DNA of 46,943 nucleotides from an uncultured Roseovarius sp. (GTDB lineage: Bacteria; Pseudomonadota; Alphaproteobacteria; Rhodobacterales; Rhodobacteraceae). How positions within the stretch are numbered: position 1 is the stretch's first letter; each line of letters starts with the position of its first letter. The stretch lies in NCBI RefSeq assembly GCF_947259555.1, contig NZ_CAMYMD010000069.1, positions 1 to 46,943 on the forward strand, in the 5' to 3' direction. The notes beneath the pieces were generated by a model, which was not told the origin of the DNA, searched no databases, and saw only the letters and a program-made list of their open reading frames with translations. Both the position numbers and the translations under genes were made by a program. This document shows, piece by piece, positions 25,481 through 35,681 of the stretch.

Positions 25481-25951
25481 TCACGAGGGCTTTTTGCCAG
25501 ACGGTAGCAGAACCATGCCGAAGGCACCCACGAATACTGCGATGTCGGCAATGTTGAACGCATAGGGGTTGTTGATCCCACAGCAAGACATGTTCAGAAA
25601 ATCTGCAACCGCCCCATAGATCAGCCTGTCGATCACATTTCCGAGCGCACCGCCGACGAGCAACCCGGCAGCGAATCGGTGCCATCGTCCGGCGGGATCG
25701 GTGTGCACCCACCACAAGACCGCCCCGGAAATCACCAGGGCCACTCCGATCAGCACCCACCGGGTTAACCGATCGTCGCCCGCGAGAATGCCAAAATTGA
25801 TGCCGTAATTCCAGGCCATACGCAGGTTGATGAAAGGCGGCCACACATCGATCGCGCCAAGAGTGCGCAGGTCCATCAGGTGAACCACGATGTATTTCGA
25901 GGCCTGATCCAGCAGGAAGACCCAAAAAGCTGTCCAGAATACAGTGCGCAT
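25481..25951 (-). CDS. lspA: Lipoprotein signal peptidase (SPase II)
   Basis: A 156-residue inner-membrane aspartyl protease that cleaves prolipoprotein signal peptides. Four helices are apparent. Family landmarks are DQASKY (15-20), NYGINFGIL (48-56), the GNVIDRLIYGAVADF box with the catalytic Asp D117, and AFNIADI with D136. It is eight bases downstream of purH on the same strand, with only a weak ribosome site, so it is probably translated from the purH transcript. The DUF3035 lipoprotein gene follows. Confidence 0.94.
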   Translation of the reverse strand: MRTVFWTAFWVFLLDQASKYIVVHLMDLRTLGAIDVWPPFINLRMAWNYGINFGILAGDDRLTRWVLIGVALVISGAVLWWVHTDPAGRWHRFAAGLLVGGALGNVIDRLIYGAVADFLNMSCCGINNPYAFNIADIAVFVGAFGMVLLPSGKKPS

Positions 25952-25959
25952 ACGCTCGC

Positions 25960-27549
25960 TCAGTGCCGGAAATGACGCATGCCGGTGAGCACCATCGCCA
26001 GACCTGCCGCATCCGCCGCCGCGATCACATCGTCGTCGCGCATCGAGCCACCGGGATGGATGACGGCCGTGGCCCCCGCCTCGGCCGCTGTCATGAGACC
26101 ATCGGCAAAGGGAAAGAACGCATCCGATGCCACCACGCTACCTTGGGTCAGCGGTGAACTGAGCCCCAGAGTTTCGGCCATGTCCTGCGATTTGCGCGCT
26201 GCGATCCGGCAACTGTCGACGCGGCTCATCTGGCCCGCGCCCACGCCCACCGTGGCGCCGTCCTTGACATAGACGATGGCGTTGGACTTGACGTGTTTTG
26301 CGACCTTCCAGGCAAACAGCATGTCCGACATCTCGCGATCTGTCGGCGCTCGCTTGGTCACGACCCGCAGGTCATCTGCGCCGATTCGCCCGGTATCCTT
26401 GTCCTGCACCAGATAGCCGCCCGCCACCTGTTTGATCATGCGCCCAGCCGATGCCGGATCGGCAAGACCCTCGGTCAAGAGAAGCCGCAGGTTTTTCTTC
26501 TTGGCAAAAATACCCAATGCGTCATCATCTGCCCCGGGCGCGATCACCACTTCGGTGAAGATCCCGGCGATCTCTTCAGCCGTGGCCCCGTCAAGCGGCT
26601 GGTTGAGCGCGATGATGCCCCCGAATGCACTGGTGCGGTCGCAGTCGAAGGCCTGCCTGTAGGCCTCTACAAGGCTTGCCGCGCGCGCCACGCCGCAGGG
26701 GTTGGCGTGCTTGATGATCGCGCAGGCAGCGCCGTCTTCGGGCGCGAATTCACTGACCAGTTCAAACGCTGCATCGGTGTCGTTGATGTTGTTATAGCTC
26801 AGTTCCTTGCCCTGCACCTGCCGCGCGGTGGCGACGCCGGGCCGGTCCGAGCCATCGGTGTAGAAGGCCGCCGCCTGATGCGGGTTCTCGCCATAACGCA
26901 AGGTCTGCGCGAGCGTGCCCGCCACCGCCCTGCGGCGCGGTGTCGCCTCGCCGATGGCCTCTGCCAGCCATGTGCTCACTGCCGCGTCATAGGCCGCCGT
27001 GCGCGCATAGGCTGTCTGCGCCAGCTTGCGGCGAAATTTCGGGCAGGTGCCGCCGCCATGCTGATCCATATCGGCCAGCACGTTGCCGTAATCCTCGACA
27101 TCGACCACCACGGTGACATGCGCATGGTTCTTGGCCGCCGCGCGGATCATCGCCGGGCCACCTATATCGATATTCTCAACACAGTCGTCATAGTCGCCGC
27201 CGCGCGCCACGGTTTCTTCGAACGGGTAGAGATTGACCACCAGCAGATCTATCGGCCCAATTCCATGCGCCTCCATCGCCGCCACGTGATCGGCGTTGTC
27301 GCGCAGGGCAAGCAGACCGCCATGCACCATCGGGTGCAGCGTCTTGACACGCCCGTCCATCATCTCGGGAAACCCTGTCACATCGGCCACGTCGCGAACG
27401 CTGAGCCCCGCCTCGCGCAGCGCCTTGGCGGTCCCGCCGGTCGACAGAAGCTCCACCCCCCGTTCGGCCAAGGCACGACCCAGATCAATGAGCCCGGTTT
27501 TGTCGGATACAGAGAGAAGGGCGCGGGTGATAGGCGCGTGTTCGGTCAT
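25960..27549 (-). CDS. purH: Bifunctional AICAR transformylase/IMP cyclohydrolase
   Basis: A 529-residue enzyme for the last two steps of de novo IMP synthesis. The N-terminal MGS-like cyclohydrolase has [25 protein letters not shown] and [13 protein letters not shown]. The C-terminal formyltransferase carries KHANPCGVA (the Lys-His active-site dyad) and [15 protein letters not shown], and ends in [10 protein letters not shown] plus GMRHFRH. ATG 27549 gives the usual family length with AGGA about ten bases upstream. An in-frame ATG at 27582 overlapping the heparinase-like stop would add 11 residues. lspA follows within eight bases. Confidence 0.96.
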   Translation of the reverse strand: MTEHAPITRALLSVSDKTGLIDLGRALAERGVELLSTGGTAKALREAGLSVRDVADVTGFPEMMDGRVKTLHPMVHGGLLALRDNADHVAAMEAHGIGPIDLLVVNLYPFEETVARGGDYDDCVENIDIGGPAMIRAAAKNHAHVTVVVDVEDYGNVLADMDQHGGGTCPKFRRKLAQTAYARTAAYDAAVSTWLAEAIGEATPRRRAVAGTLAQTLRYGENPHQAAAFYTDGSDRPGVATARQVQGKELSYNNINDTDAAFELVSEFAPEDGAACAIIKHANPCGVARAASLVEAYRQAFDCDRTSAFGGIIALNQPLDGATAEEIAGIFTEVVIAPGADDDALGIFAKKKNLRLLLTEGLADPASAGRMIKQVAGGYLVQDKDTGRIGADDLRVVTKRAPTDREMSDMLFAWKVAKHVKSNAIVYVKDGATVGVGAGQMSRVDSCRIAARKSQDMAETLGLSSPLTQGSVVASDAFFPFADGLMTAAEAGATAVIHPGGSMRDDDVIAAADAAGLAMVLTGMRHFRH

Positions 27550-27574
27550 GTCGGGCGGTCCTGCCTTGATCGTT

Positions 27575-29317
27575 TCATTCATCGGCCGCCGGGTCGAGCG
27601 CATCCTCCGTGACATCTCGGATGCCAACCGGGGTGTCCTGCGCCTTGGCCAGTGACCATCTTAGATGTGTCGCATACGCCATTGCGCGTCCGGATAGAAC
27701 GATCTGTTGTGTCGCACGCGGTTTGAGGCGCGTTTTTTCAAGATACACACTCGGTTGCAAGGACAAAGCGGCGTGGCCGTCGTTGCGGAACACCCATATC
27801 TCGCCGCTTCGGAGCGCCAGCGATACGGCCGTTCCGCCCATGTCGATCGAGGCATCGACTTCGGGATGCAGATGAAACCGAACGTCATAAGGAATGCCAT
27901 GCAGTCGGGTTTCGTCCAGAGCACGGTCGAATCGGCGTTTGTCCGCATCCTCGATGGCAAGCAGCATCTCTTCTCCCGCAAGGCCGCGCCCGTCGGAAGA
28001 CAGATCGAGCCGGCGCACGTGGGTCAGGCCATGGCTGCGCAGATAGCCATCATGCGCGCCGTCGAAACGCAGCCCATCCGGAGCCTTGGATTGACTGATC
28101 GTAACATTTCGAGGCGCGTCGCTCAGCCAGTCGGAATGGCGTTTGTCGTTGCTGAGCCGCGCGCTCGATCCGCTCGCCAGCACCAGCGCGGAATGCGAGG
28201 GCGTGGCGCGCCCGGCGCGCCGCCAGTCCGGCCCGAAGCTGTGACCCGATCCGCAATTGACGATCAGGGGGCGACGGCCCGATGTCAGCTCAAACGCGAG
28301 GGTGGAGGCATGGGCCCCCGCCGAGGACGGACCGGTCGGCGGCGGGGCGGCGTCGACGATTACACTTGTGCGACCGGCACCCAAACGCGCAAATCCCATG
28401 GCAAGGCCATCGTCGATCTGGGTTTTGACCCCGCTCGTGGCAAGGGCACCGTCAAGCCGTCCTTCGAGGCCACGGCCCCCGCCATGGAACCGTGCCAGCC
28501 CGCCGTCGGCGTGTCTCAGGCTGCGCAGGGTCGGCGCGATCCGCTCGATCGCGCGCCACAGCGCGTCATCGGTGGTCTGGCCCTGTTCGCTCAGTGACAG
28601 CGCCACCCATGTCAGCAGCGTGAACACGTCCAGAAGCTCTTCGGGGTTGCGGGTCGAAAGCCCGCCTGTGGCGTCAATCTGTCCGTCGCATTCTCGCGCG
28701 AGTGCCGCGAGCGCCGGGGCGACATGAGCCCGCATGCCTTCCAGTGACAGACCCGCATAGATGAGCCCGGTCAGTGCCTCGAAACGCGGCAGGCCGGGAT
28801 AGGCGGCCTTCCAGCGTCCCGACAAAAACCGGGTCTGACGAGCCAGAGACCGATAGATCGGCGCGGAGGAGTCCGAAGGTTGTCCCCTGAGCAGAAAGAG
28901 GGCGTGGCTGATCCAGCGAATCAATCGTCGCCCGGTCAGATCGGGGGTCCATCCCGGACCTGCTCCATTTCCGAACCGGGTGATCCACTCCCAGAGCCAG
29001 GCCTGCGCGCGCTCACGTGCCGCTGCATCGCCAGCGGCGGCCAGATCGTCAAGCCAGCCAAACCCGTGCAATTCCGCCGCGAAGGCCGCATCGGGCGGCT
29101 TAATATCCCAGATCGATACGCCGGGCGCCTGCACCAGATGCCCTGCAAAGACAAAGTTCCCGGCGCAGAGCTGACGCCCGCGTGCCAGATAGCCGATGCT
29201 GCGCGGCTCTGGCTGTGACAGGAAGGCGGTTGCAGGACGACTGAGGCCGGCGCGTCGCGCGGCCAATCGATTCATTGCACGCGACCAGCGCGTTGACAGG
29301 GTCTGGGATGTCGACAT
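27575..29317 (-). CDS. Heparinase II/III family protein
   Basis: A 580-residue protein with the layout of heparinase II/III family lyases: an alpha-helical toroid-like N-terminal two thirds ([21 protein letters not shown] is characteristic) and a beta-rich C-terminal region containing [28 protein letters not shown]. No signal peptide is evident, unlike secreted polysaccharide lyases. Relatives in alphaproteobacteria have no proven substrate. It lies 25 bases upstream of purH, which has a weak ribosome site, so it may head the transcript that makes purH, lspA and DUF3035. A good promoter candidate lies upstream at 29359-29387. Confidence 0.85.
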   Translation of the reverse strand: MSTSQTLSTRWSRAMNRLAARRAGLSRPATAFLSQPEPRSIGYLARGRQLCAGNFVFAGHLVQAPGVSIWDIKPPDAAFAAELHGFGWLDDLAAAGDAAARERAQAWLWEWITRFGNGAGPGWTPDLTGRRLIRWISHALFLLRGQPSDSSAPIYRSLARQTRFLSGRWKAAYPGLPRFEALTGLIYAGLSLEGMRAHVAPALAALARECDGQIDATGGLSTRNPEELLDVFTLLTWVALSLSEQGQTTDDALWRAIERIAPTLRSLRHADGGLARFHGGGRGLEGRLDGALATSGVKTQIDDGLAMGFARLGAGRTSVIVDAAPPPTGPSSAGAHASTLAFELTSGRRPLIVNCGSGHSFGPDWRRAGRATPSHSALVLASGSSARLSNDKRHSDWLSDAPRNVTISQSKAPDGLRFDGAHDGYLRSHGLTHVRRLDLSSDGRGLAGEEMLLAIEDADKRRFDRALDETRLHGIPYDVRFHLHPEVDASIDMGGTAVSLALRSGEIWVFRNDGHAALSLQPSVYLEKTRLKPRATQQIVLSGRAMAYATHLRWSLAKAQDTPVGIRDVTEDALDPAADE

Positions 29318-29358
29318 GTGCCGTGCCTCGGGACGCTTCTTGCGGCGTTGATAGAGGC

Positions 29359-29387
29359 AGTATAGCCAGCCCTTTGCCGCAAGTCAC
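29359..29387 (-). promoter_or_regulatory. Candidate promoter of heparinase-purH-lspA unit
   Basis: On the minus strand GTGACT (29387-29382) and TATACT (29364-29359) are exactly 17 bases apart (four and five of six consensus matches). Transcription would begin about 35 bases before the heparinase-like ATG. Confidence 0.5.
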
Positions 29388-29442
29388 CGCTTGATTGAAG
29401 ATCGTGCAGGCTGACGCGTCCGACATGGCCTACGGCTGGAGG

Positions 29443-30714
29443 CTAGGGTTTGCGAAGGCAGACGATATAAAATCCGTCCATGCCTCCGATTTCCGGCCAG
29501 TAATCGGGCCTGAGCCGCAAGCCGCCTTCTTCCGTGATCCAGCCGGGATCGATGCCTGGGCGGTCAAGCGCGGCGGGGTCGGTTTTCAGACCGGCGTGAC
29601 GGGCCAAGGCCTCTTCGCTCTGGCACTCGCCCTCGTCGGGCAAGAGCGAGCAGGTGCAAAAGACCAGCCGCCCGCCGGGTTTGAGCAGCGTAAGCGCATG
29701 ATCCAGCAAGGCCGCCTGCATGTCGATCAGCGCGCCGAAATCCGAGCCGTCCTTGGCATGCGGCAGATCCGGGTGTCGGCGGATGGTCCCGGTGGCAGAG
29801 CAGGGTGCATCGAGCAGGATTGCGTCATAGGGGCCGTCCGCATACTCGAACGCGTCACCGACGACGCAGGTGGCGTGCAGGCCGGTGCGCGCGAGGTTTT
29901 CGGTCACGCGGGCCATGCGACGCTCTGATATGTCGAGCGCGGTGACATCGGCCCCTGCCGCCGCCAGTTGAAGCGTCTTGCCGCCCGGGGCTGCGCAAAT
30001 GTCGAGGATGCGCTCACCGGGCTTCGGGGCCAGCACACTGACAGGCAGAGCGGCGGCGGCGTCCTGCACCCACCATGCGCCCTCTGAGTATCCGGGCAGG
30101 GTCGAAACCTGCCCGGCATTCGAGAGCCGGAGCGAGCCTGTGGGCAGGCGGTCTGCCCCGAGTTTGCCGGTCCAGCCATCCAGGTCGGAGCGCACAGTTA
30201 TATCAAGAGGGGCTCCGGCGAAATGCGCGCGCTCCATTGCGGTCACGGCGCCCTTGCCCCACGCCTCGACAAGCGGTTGTCGGAGCCAATCCGGCAGGCC
30301 GGGCTGGCGCAAGTCATTCCAGCTGCGCGGTGCCTCTTCTGCCATGCGACGCAGGACAGCGTTGACCAGCCCCTTGAGATTGCCGTGACGCGGGCTTTGG
30401 CCGATTATGCGGACCGCCTCGTTTACGACACCATGCGAGTCGCCGCCATGCGCCAGTTCCACCGTGGCGACGCGCAAAATATTGAATACCCGCAGCGGAG
30501 GCGGCTTGCGAAGATGGCGCGACAAGAGCCGGTCCGCGCGTGCCAAGCCGCGCAACGTATCCGAGGCGAGGCGTTGAGCGCGGGCGCGGTCGGGGGCGGT
30601 CAGCAGATCAAGAGCTCCGCCCGCGATCAGGTCTGACATGAGCCTGCCATCGCCCAGAACCCGGTCCAGCAGATGAACCGCGGCTGCGCGGGCAGATGGT
30701 GGGTGCTTTTTCAT
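29443..30714 (-). CDS. rsmB: RsmB-like 16S rRNA m5C methyltransferase
   Basis: A 423-residue SAM-dependent RNA methyltransferase of the RsmB/NOP family. The N-terminal NusB-like RNA-binding domain (ARAAAVHLLDRVLGDG to about residue 140) is followed by the methyltransferase fold with the AdoMet loop DICAAPGGKT, the DAPCSATGTIRRHPD motif and the nucleophile motif FCTCSLLPDEGE. The two cysteines are those of the RNA m5C mechanism. Some 125 bases separate its stop from the next minus-strand gene. It is divergent from the DUF1674 gene. Confidence 0.9.
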   Translation of the reverse strand: MKKHPPSARAAAVHLLDRVLGDGRLMSDLIAGGALDLLTAPDRARAQRLASDTLRGLARADRLLSRHLRKPPPLRVFNILRVATVELAHGGDSHGVVNEAVRIIGQSPRHGNLKGLVNAVLRRMAEEAPRSWNDLRQPGLPDWLRQPLVEAWGKGAVTAMERAHFAGAPLDITVRSDLDGWTGKLGADRLPTGSLRLSNAGQVSTLPGYSEGAWWVQDAAAALPVSVLAPKPGERILDICAAPGGKTLQLAAAGADVTALDISERRMARVTENLARTGLHATCVVGDAFEYADGPYDAILLDAPCSATGTIRRHPDLPHAKDGSDFGALIDMQAALLDHALTLLKPGGRLVFCTCSLLPDEGECQSEEALARHAGLKTDPAALDRPGIDPGWITEEGGLRLRPDYWPEIGGMDGFYIVCLRKP

Positions 30715-30724
30715 GGGGCTATCC

Positions 30725-30753
30725 TTGGCGACGGCATGGCTGCGCGGTATATC
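30725..30753 (+). promoter_or_regulatory. Candidate promoter of the DUF1674 gene
   Basis: TTGGCG (30725-30730) and TATATC (30748-30753), 17 bases apart, would start transcription near 30760, about 23 bases before the ATG at 30783. Confidence 0.5.
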
Positions 30754-30782
30754 AGGGGGGTATCAACAAGGAAAGCCCGGCC

Positions 30783-30974
30783 ATGAGCAACCAAGACATC
30801 GACACGCCGCGCGACCTGCCGCCTGCCGCTCAACGTGCGCTGGCTGAGGCCGAAGAGAGACGTAAAGCGCTTGATGAGGCGGAATTGCCCAAGGAATTGG
30901 GCGGGCGACGCGACGGGCTGGAACCGGTGCGTTACGGGGATTGGGAGAAAAAAGGGCTGGCCATCGACTTCTGA
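30783..30974 (+). CDS. DUF1674 / SdhAF4-like assembly factor
   Basis: A 63-residue protein with the DUF1674 C-terminal signature ELGGRRDGLEPVRYGDWE followed by KKGLAIDF. Relatives (SDHAF4) assist the flavinylated SdhA subunit before succinate dehydrogenase assembly, so a role in complex II biogenesis is likely. No sdh genes are in the window. The N-terminal half is helical and highly charged. AAGGAA about nine bases before the ATG, and a promoter candidate at 30725-30753, support independent transcription. Confidence 0.88.
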   Translation: MSNQDIDTPRDLPPAAQRALAEAEERRKALDEAELPKELGGRRDGLEPVRYGDWEKKGLAIDF

Positions 30975-30982
30975 CCCACGCC

Positions 30983-31336
30983 TCAGCGCAGGTTCAAGTC
31001 GGCGTAACGCCCGGCGCCCTGGTCCGAGATGAAGCGCATTGTGCTGCCTTGAACCCGCACGGCTTGGCAGTTGGGGCCGAGATCAGTGCTGCCCCAATAG
31101 AGATCGCGGCAGAAATAATCGCCGTTCCAGCGCCATGCGCCGGTGACATCCCGCCCGAATGCCCTGCCTTTGATCTGGCCATCGCGCGTCACATTGATCG
31201 TGATGCCAAATCGGGTCAGATCACGGCCCTCTATCAGTGATACGAAGCGCTCGCGCTCTGTGACCGTTGCAAAACCCTCGGCCAATGCGGGGCTGGCCAC
31301 GCCAAGCGCGATCAAGATTACAAGGACTGCACGCAT
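30983..31336 (-). CDS. Small secreted protein of unknown function
   Basis: A 117-residue exported protein with signal peptide MRAVLVILIALGVASPALA. The mature part is beta-rich, with FGITINVTRDGQIKGRAFG, GAWRWNGDYFCRDLYWG and two cysteines that may bond (FCRD and PNCQ). I do not recognise a family. It lies 59 bases downstream of dapB on the same strand. The similarity in position to dapB does not imply a reductase role. ATG 31336 has GAGTGG at eight bases; a GTG at 31348 could add four residues. Confidence 0.75.
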   Translation of the reverse strand: MRAVLVILIALGVASPALAEGFATVTERERFVSLIEGRDLTRFGITINVTRDGQIKGRAFGRDVTGAWRWNGDYFCRDLYWGSTDLGPNCQAVRVQGSTMRFISDQGAGRYADLNLR

Positions 31337-31395
31337 ATCTGTCACCACTCACGTTAAAAGATATGAGCGGAATACGCATGGGCGGTCGATCTGGA

Positions 31396-32214
31396 TCAGT
31401 TTGCGGACAGGCCCAGGACATCCAGCATGTCATAGCTGCCGGGTTTGCGCCCTTGGCCCCAAAGCGCTGCCTTGAGCGCCCCACGCGCGAAAACCGCCCG
31501 GTCAGTGGCGATGTGGCGCAATACGACCCGCTCGCCCGTGGCCGCAAAGACCACGTCATGCTCGCCGACGATATCGCCGCCGCGAATGGCCGAAAAGCCG
31601 ATATGCCCACGTTCACGCTTGCCGGTGATGCCGTCGCGCGCCCGGTCGCTCACGTGGTCGAGCGACACGCCTCGCCCCTCTGCCGCCGCCTCACCCAGCA
31701 TCAACGCGGTGCCAGATGGCGCGTCGACCTTTTGGTTGTGATGGGCCTCGACGATCTCGATGTCGAAATCCTCGTCCAATGCCTCGGCCACGCGCTTGGT
31801 CAACTGGGTCAAAAGGTTTACCCCGAGGCTCATGTTGCCGGCCCGGATGATGACCGCGTGACGGGCTGCCGCCTCCAGTTTCTTGAGGTCCGCCGCCTCG
31901 AAACCGGTGGTGCCGATCACATGGACAACCCGTGCCTGCGCCGTCAGGGTGGCGAATTCGACGGTTGCGGCAGGTGCGGTAAAGTCGATCACCGCATGCG
32001 CAGTTGCAATCGCCTCAAGCGGGTCATCCGAGACGATCACGCCCAGTTCTCCCCCGCCCATTGCCGTTCCCACATCCTGCCCGATCCAGGGGTGGCCGGG
32101 CCGTTCGAGCGCCCCGACGAGGCGCGCACGCGGGCTCTCGCCGAGGGCCTGGATCAGCATCCGGCCCATCCGGCCCGAGGCCCCGGTGATCACGATTCCC
32201 GGCTGATCGGTCAT
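31396..32214 (-). CDS. dapB: 4-hydroxy-tetrahydrodipicolinate reductase
   Basis: A 272-residue lysine/diaminopimelate pathway reductase. The NAD(P)H-binding strand [15 protein letters not shown] (residues 6-20), the [11 protein letters not shown] hinge, IGTTGF, and the catalytic [15 protein letters not shown] segment (about 157-171) are present. The open frame extends far upstream into rbfA; ATG 32214 is chosen for its AAAGGA site at about nine bases and the normal family length. A minus-strand promoter candidate is CGGCAA/TGCATA (32274-32269 and 32251-32246 on the opposite strand reading TTGCCG-17-TATGCA). Confidence 0.95.
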   Translation of the reverse strand: MTDQPGIVITGASGRMGRMLIQALGESPRARLVGALERPGHPWIGQDVGTAMGGGELGVIVSDDPLEAIATAHAVIDFTAPAATVEFATLTAQARVVHVIGTTGFEAADLKKLEAAARHAVIIRAGNMSLGVNLLTQLTKRVAEALDEDFDIEIVEAHHNQKVDAPSGTALMLGEAAAEGRGVSLDHVSDRARDGITGKRERGHIGFSAIRGGDIVGEHDVVFAATGERVVLRHIATDRAVFARGALKAALWGQGRKPGSYDMLDVLGLSAN

Positions 32215-32245
32215 GGCATCCAGTCCTTTGTCACGGTTGATGGCC

Positions 32246-32274
32246 TGCATAGCGTGGGCCGCGCAGTGCGGCAA
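32246..32274 (-). promoter_or_regulatory. Candidate promoter of dapB
   Basis: On the minus strand TTGCCG (32274-32269) and TATGCA (32251-32246) are 17 bases apart. Transcription would begin some 25 bases before the dapB ATG at 32214. Confidence 0.4.
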
Positions 32275-32378
32275 GGGTGGCACGGTCGGCCCGTTTCGCC
32301 GATCGGGAATTGTGTCAAGATGAACTGCTGGCAATTTCCCCGCTTGGAAATGCGCGTCCGAGCGATTAGATGCGGGGC

Positions 32379-32774
32379 ATGGCAAAGAACAAGTTTCATG
32401 ACGGGCCGGGCCCTTCTCAACGTCAGCTGCGCGTGGGCGAGCTGATCCGTCGCACCCTGTCCGATGTGCTGATGCGCGGTGATATTCACGATCCGGAGCT
32501 GAATCGGTTGTCGGTGACGGTCGGCGAGGTGCGCACATCACCCGACCTAAAGATCGCGACCGCCTACGTGATGCCCTTGGGCGGCGAGGGTCAAGAGGAC
32601 CTGATCGCACTTCTCGCACGCAACAAGCACGAGTTGCGCCGCATCATCGGCAAGAAAGTAGAGTTGAAATACGCCCCCGATCTGCGGTTTCGACTGGATG
32701 AGACATTCGATCAGATGGACGAGACCCGCCGTCTCTTCGCGCAGGAAACGGTGCGTCGGGATGTGGAAAACTAG
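32379..32774 (+). CDS. rbfA: Ribosome-binding factor A
   Basis: A 131-residue KH-fold 30S maturation factor. The family pattern is plain: [20 protein letters not shown], then [27 protein letters not shown] and a C-terminal [26 protein letters not shown] 32379 gives the usual MAKNKF start; an ATG at 32370 adds three residues, and neither has a strong ribosome site. rbfA and truB lie near each other as in many bacteria, but here a DUF2233 gene is inserted between them, overlapping rbfA by 14 bases. Confidence 0.94.
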   Translation: MAKNKFHDGPGPSQRQLRVGELIRRTLSDVLMRGDIHDPELNRLSVTVGEVRTSPDLKIATAYVMPLGGEGQEDLIALLARNKHELRRIIGKKVELKYAPDLRFRLDETFDQMDETRRLFAQETVRRDVEN

Positions 32775-33519
32775 GCTCTTTCTGGCGGTGGTCGGGGGGC
32801 TCGCAGCCGCCGGTGCGGGCGCGGTCGAATGCAGCGATCAGCAATTCGAGGGTCTGGCCTACGCGGTCTGCGAGGTCGATACGACGCGCGCTGATCTGCG
32901 GCTTTTCCTCCAAGAGCCGGAGAGCGGCATGCCACTTGGCAGCTTTGGTGCCGTCGACCGCCTCCTGAAGTCCGAGGGCAAGACGCTCGGGTTTGCGATG
33001 AATGCCGGAATGTACCACTCCGACCGCAGCCCCGTGGGGCTATATGTCGAGGATGGCAAGCAGGTGGCGGGGCTGGTGACCAGCGACGGGCCGGGCAATT
33101 TTGGCCTGCTGCCCAATGGTGTGTTCTGCATCCGCGAGGGTCGTGCCGATGTGATCGAAGCCCTGCGATTCGCGCGAACCCGCCCGGCATGCCGTCACGC
33201 AAGCCAATCAGGGCCGATGCTGGTAATAGATGGCGCGCTCCACCCTCGGTTTCTCACAGACAGCGACAGCCGCTATATCCGCAACGGGGTCGGCACATCG
33301 GCGGATGGATCGCGGGCATGGTTCGTCATCTCCGAGAGGCGGGTGAATTTTCATACATTCGGGCGGTTTTTCCGGGACCATCTGGCGGTGCCACAGGCGC
33401 TCTATTTCGACGGCAAGATTTCGCGGCTTTATGCGCCTGCGCTCGACCGGTTCGACATCGGCTTTCCGATGGGGCCTATGGTGGGAGTGGCGATTGACGC
33501 GGACGCGTCAGTGGACTAG
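32761..33519 (+). CDS. Phosphodiester glycosidase family (DUF2233) protein
   Basis: A 252-residue protein with a probable signal peptide ([23 protein letters not shown]) and a DUF2233/NAGPA-like fold, shared with the phosphodiester glycosidase that uncovers mannose 6-phosphate. Conserved-looking segments are [42 protein letters not shown] and [18 protein letters not shown]. Substrate unknown; likely envelope-located. The start codon lies inside rbfA (14-base overlap), so its translation is tied to rbfA. It is 36 bases upstream of truB. Confidence 0.85.
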   Translation: MWKTRLFLAVVGGLAAAGAGAVECSDQQFEGLAYAVCEVDTTRADLRLFLQEPESGMPLGSFGAVDRLLKSEGKTLGFAMNAGMYHSDRSPVGLYVEDGKQVAGLVTSDGPGNFGLLPNGVFCIREGRADVIEALRFARTRPACRHASQSGPMLVIDGALHPRFLTDSDSRYIRNGVGTSADGSRAWFVISERRVNFHTFGRFFRDHLAVPQALYFDGKISRLYAPALDRFDIGFPMGPMVGVAIDADASVD

Positions 33520-33555
33520 GCCCTGCCGCCTCAGGCAATCATCAAAGGGCCGGGC

Positions 33556-34461
33556 ATGGCACGCAAACGCAAGGGGCGCGATATCTCTGGGTGGCTGGTG
33601 GTGGACAAGCCCGCCGGAATGACCTCGACCGCTGTTGTCAACAAGGTGAAATGGGCGCTTCAGGCGCAGAAGGCGGGCCATGCGGGCACGCTCGATCCAG
33701 AGGCGACAGGGGTGTTGGCGGTGGCGCTGGGCGAGGCGACCAAGACGGTGCCCTTCATCACCGACGCTCTCAAGGCCTATTCGTTTTGTGTGCGGTTGGG
33801 GCAGGCCACCAATACCGATGACACCGAGGGTGAGGTGATCGCGCAAAGCGATAGTCGCCCGACGGATCAAGAAATCAAATCCTCGCTAGGGGCTTTCGTT
33901 GGTGACATCATGCAGGTGCCGCCGCAATATTCTGCCGTCAAGATTGACGGGCAACGCGCCTACAAGCTGGCGCGCGATGGTGAGGCGTTCGAGGTGGCTG
34001 CCCGGCCTCTTTGGGTGGAAGAGCTGTTGCTCGTGGACCGCCCGGACGCAGATCACGCCGTGTTGGAAATGACCTGTGGCAAAGGCGGCTATGTTCGCTC
34101 GGTCGCACGCGATATGGGGCAGGCGCTGGGGTGTCATGGACATGTGGCGTGGCTGAGGCGGATCTGGTCAGGGCCGTTCGAGACCGAGGGCGCGGTCAGC
34201 GTCGCGCAGATCGACGAGATGGCCCACTCCCCCGAACTTGACCAGTACATTCGCCCCCTCGAGGACGGACTGACCGATCTGCCGATGGTCACCGCCACGC
34301 CGGAGAGCGCCGCGAGGTTGCGCAATGGCAATCCGGGTCTGGTGATCGCCAGAGACATTGAGTACGGCGACGAATGCTGGGCCGCGCTCGACGGCAAGGC
34401 GATTGCGGTCGGACGTTACAAGGCGGGAGAATTGCACCCGAGCCGGGTGTTCAACCAATGA
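33556..34461 (+). CDS. truB: tRNA pseudouridine-55 synthase TruB
   Basis: A 301-residue enzyme making pseudouridine 55 in the T-loop of tRNA. It has [17 protein letters not shown], the catalytic [14 protein letters not shown] motif with D47, the RAYKLAR loop, [19 protein letters not shown], and a C-terminal PUA-like tail. The start MARKRKGRD is as in relatives. Its stop codon overlaps the start of the DUF1643 gene (ATGA at 34458-34461). Confidence 0.96.
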   Translation: MARKRKGRDISGWLVVDKPAGMTSTAVVNKVKWALQAQKAGHAGTLDPEATGVLAVALGEATKTVPFITDALKAYSFCVRLGQATNTDDTEGEVIAQSDSRPTDQEIKSSLGAFVGDIMQVPPQYSAVKIDGQRAYKLARDGEAFEVAARPLWVEELLLVDRPDADHAVLEMTCGKGGYVRSVARDMGQALGCHGHVAWLRRIWSGPFETEGAVSVAQIDEMAHSPELDQYIRPLEDGLTDLPMVTATPESAARLRNGNPGLVIARDIEYGDECWAALDGKAIAVGRYKAGELHPSRVFNQ

Positions 34462-35027
34462 GCGGCGCGGCCCCCGATCACCTGCATGATCCGGGCGGAA
34501 AGGTACGGCTGCGCCTGCCCGATGGGGTGATCGGCGGCGCCGCATATTCCTCCTGTGGACGCTACCGCCAGATGCTGAGCCGGGACTGGACGCCAGACGG
34601 CACCGCCCCGCGCAGGGTGCTTTTCGTGGGCATGAACCCGTCCGTTGCCAGTGCCGAGGTGTCCGACCCGACCTGTCACCGCGAAGTCATGTTCGCGCGG
34701 GACTGGGGGTTTTCATTCTATTTCAAAGGCAATGTTCTGGATTGGCGCGCGACGTCGCCAAAAGACCTGCCGCGTGACCCGAGCGCGGCATGCAGTGCCG
34801 CGAACATTCCTGCGCTTGTCAGTATGGCGGAGCAATCAGAGCTTGTGGTGCTGGCCTACGGCAAGCTTCATGCGCGTTATCAGGACGTCGTAAGGCATGC
34901 CTTGCAGGCGATCGCCGCGACGGGGCGGCCGCTGAGATGTCTTGGTCTGAACAAGGACGGGTCGGCCAAACATCCGCTTTACCTGCGTAAAGATACGCCG
35001 CTCATGCCGTTCGCGCTGCCGGTTTGA
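34458..35027 (+). CDS. DUF1643 domain-containing protein
   Basis: A 189-residue DUF1643 protein. Conserved-looking segments are [53 protein letters not shown], and [21 protein letters not shown]. The family has no assigned role; the ADxGxG-free, MNPS(V/T)A-rich core hints at a nucleotide- or nucleic-acid-acting fold but this is a guess. It is coupled to truB by a four-base overlap, which points to an RNA- or translation-linked function at most weakly. Confidence 0.85.
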   Translation: MSGAAPDHLHDPGGKVRLRLPDGVIGGAAYSSCGRYRQMLSRDWTPDGTAPRRVLFVGMNPSVASAEVSDPTCHREVMFARDWGFSFYFKGNVLDWRATSPKDLPRDPSAACSAANIPALVSMAEQSELVVLAYGKLHARYQDVVRHALQAIAATGRPLRCLGLNKDGSAKHPLYLRKDTPLMPFALPV

Positions 35028-35048
35028 TACCCGTTGCGCGCGCGATGT

Positions 35049-35681
35049 TCAGCCGGTCGTGCGGCACATCGCCTTTATCGCCGCCGCGTGCTCGGGTGAG
35101 GCCGAAAGCCCGTCCTTGGCCAGAGCATAAGCGTCAGGCAAAAGCGAGTCGCCCTGCACCACACGGTCGAACAGCCCCCAGTCGAGCGCCTCTTGCGCGC
35201 CGAGGCGTGCTCCGGCCAGTAGGATCATCCGGGCGCGTGATGGCCCGATCAGCGCGGTAAGACGGGCCGGATCGCTGGGTTGTGGCAGAAATCCCAGCTT
35301 CATGACCGGATAGAACGCGCCGGCCCCTTCGGCGGCGATACGAATGTCGCAAGCGAGGACCATTCCCATGGCCCCGCCCGCGACAGTGCCGTTGAGGGCC
35401 GCGATGCTCAGGCCCGGCAGGGCGGCGATGGCACCAGAGAGGCGTTCCCACTGTGGGCTGGTAGCAAGGCCCAAGCGGGCCGCCTCCAGATCGGCCCCGG
35501 CCGAAAAGACCTTGCCGCTGCCTGTCAGAACAAAGACACGCGCTGCAATGGCGGCCTCGGCGATATCGGCCAACTCCGTCAACATGACTTCGGTCAGGGC
35601 GTTGGCCTTGTCCGGACGGTTGAGTGTGACGGTCCAGAGCCCGCCGTCACGCTCCAGCGTGACAAGGCCGGTCGGACTCAT
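35049..35681 (-). CDS. Enoyl-CoA hydratase/isomerase-family protein (short)
   Basis: A 210-residue crotonase-fold protein with the CoA/oxyanion-hole motifs FSAGADLE and GTVAGGAMGMVLACDIRIA. Aligned to rat crotonase, E144 (GGGCE) is Gly here and E164 (QPE) is Val (YPVMKLGFLPQP), so both hydratase glutamates are missing; an isomerase, another acyl-CoA reaction or a binding role is more likely than hydration. It is also about 50 residues shorter than full crotonases. Its start overlaps the SDR stop by four bases (35678-35681), so the two are translated together. Confidence 0.85.
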   Translation of the reverse strand: MSPTGLVTLERDGGLWTVTLNRPDKANALTEVMLTELADIAEAAIAARVFVLTGSGKVFSAGADLEAARLGLATSPQWERLSGAIAALPGLSIAALNGTVAGGAMGMVLACDIRIAAEGAGAFYPVMKLGFLPQPSDPARLTALIGPSRARMILLAGARLGAQEALDWGLFDRVVQGDSLLPDAYALAKDGLSASPEHAAAIKAMCRTTG

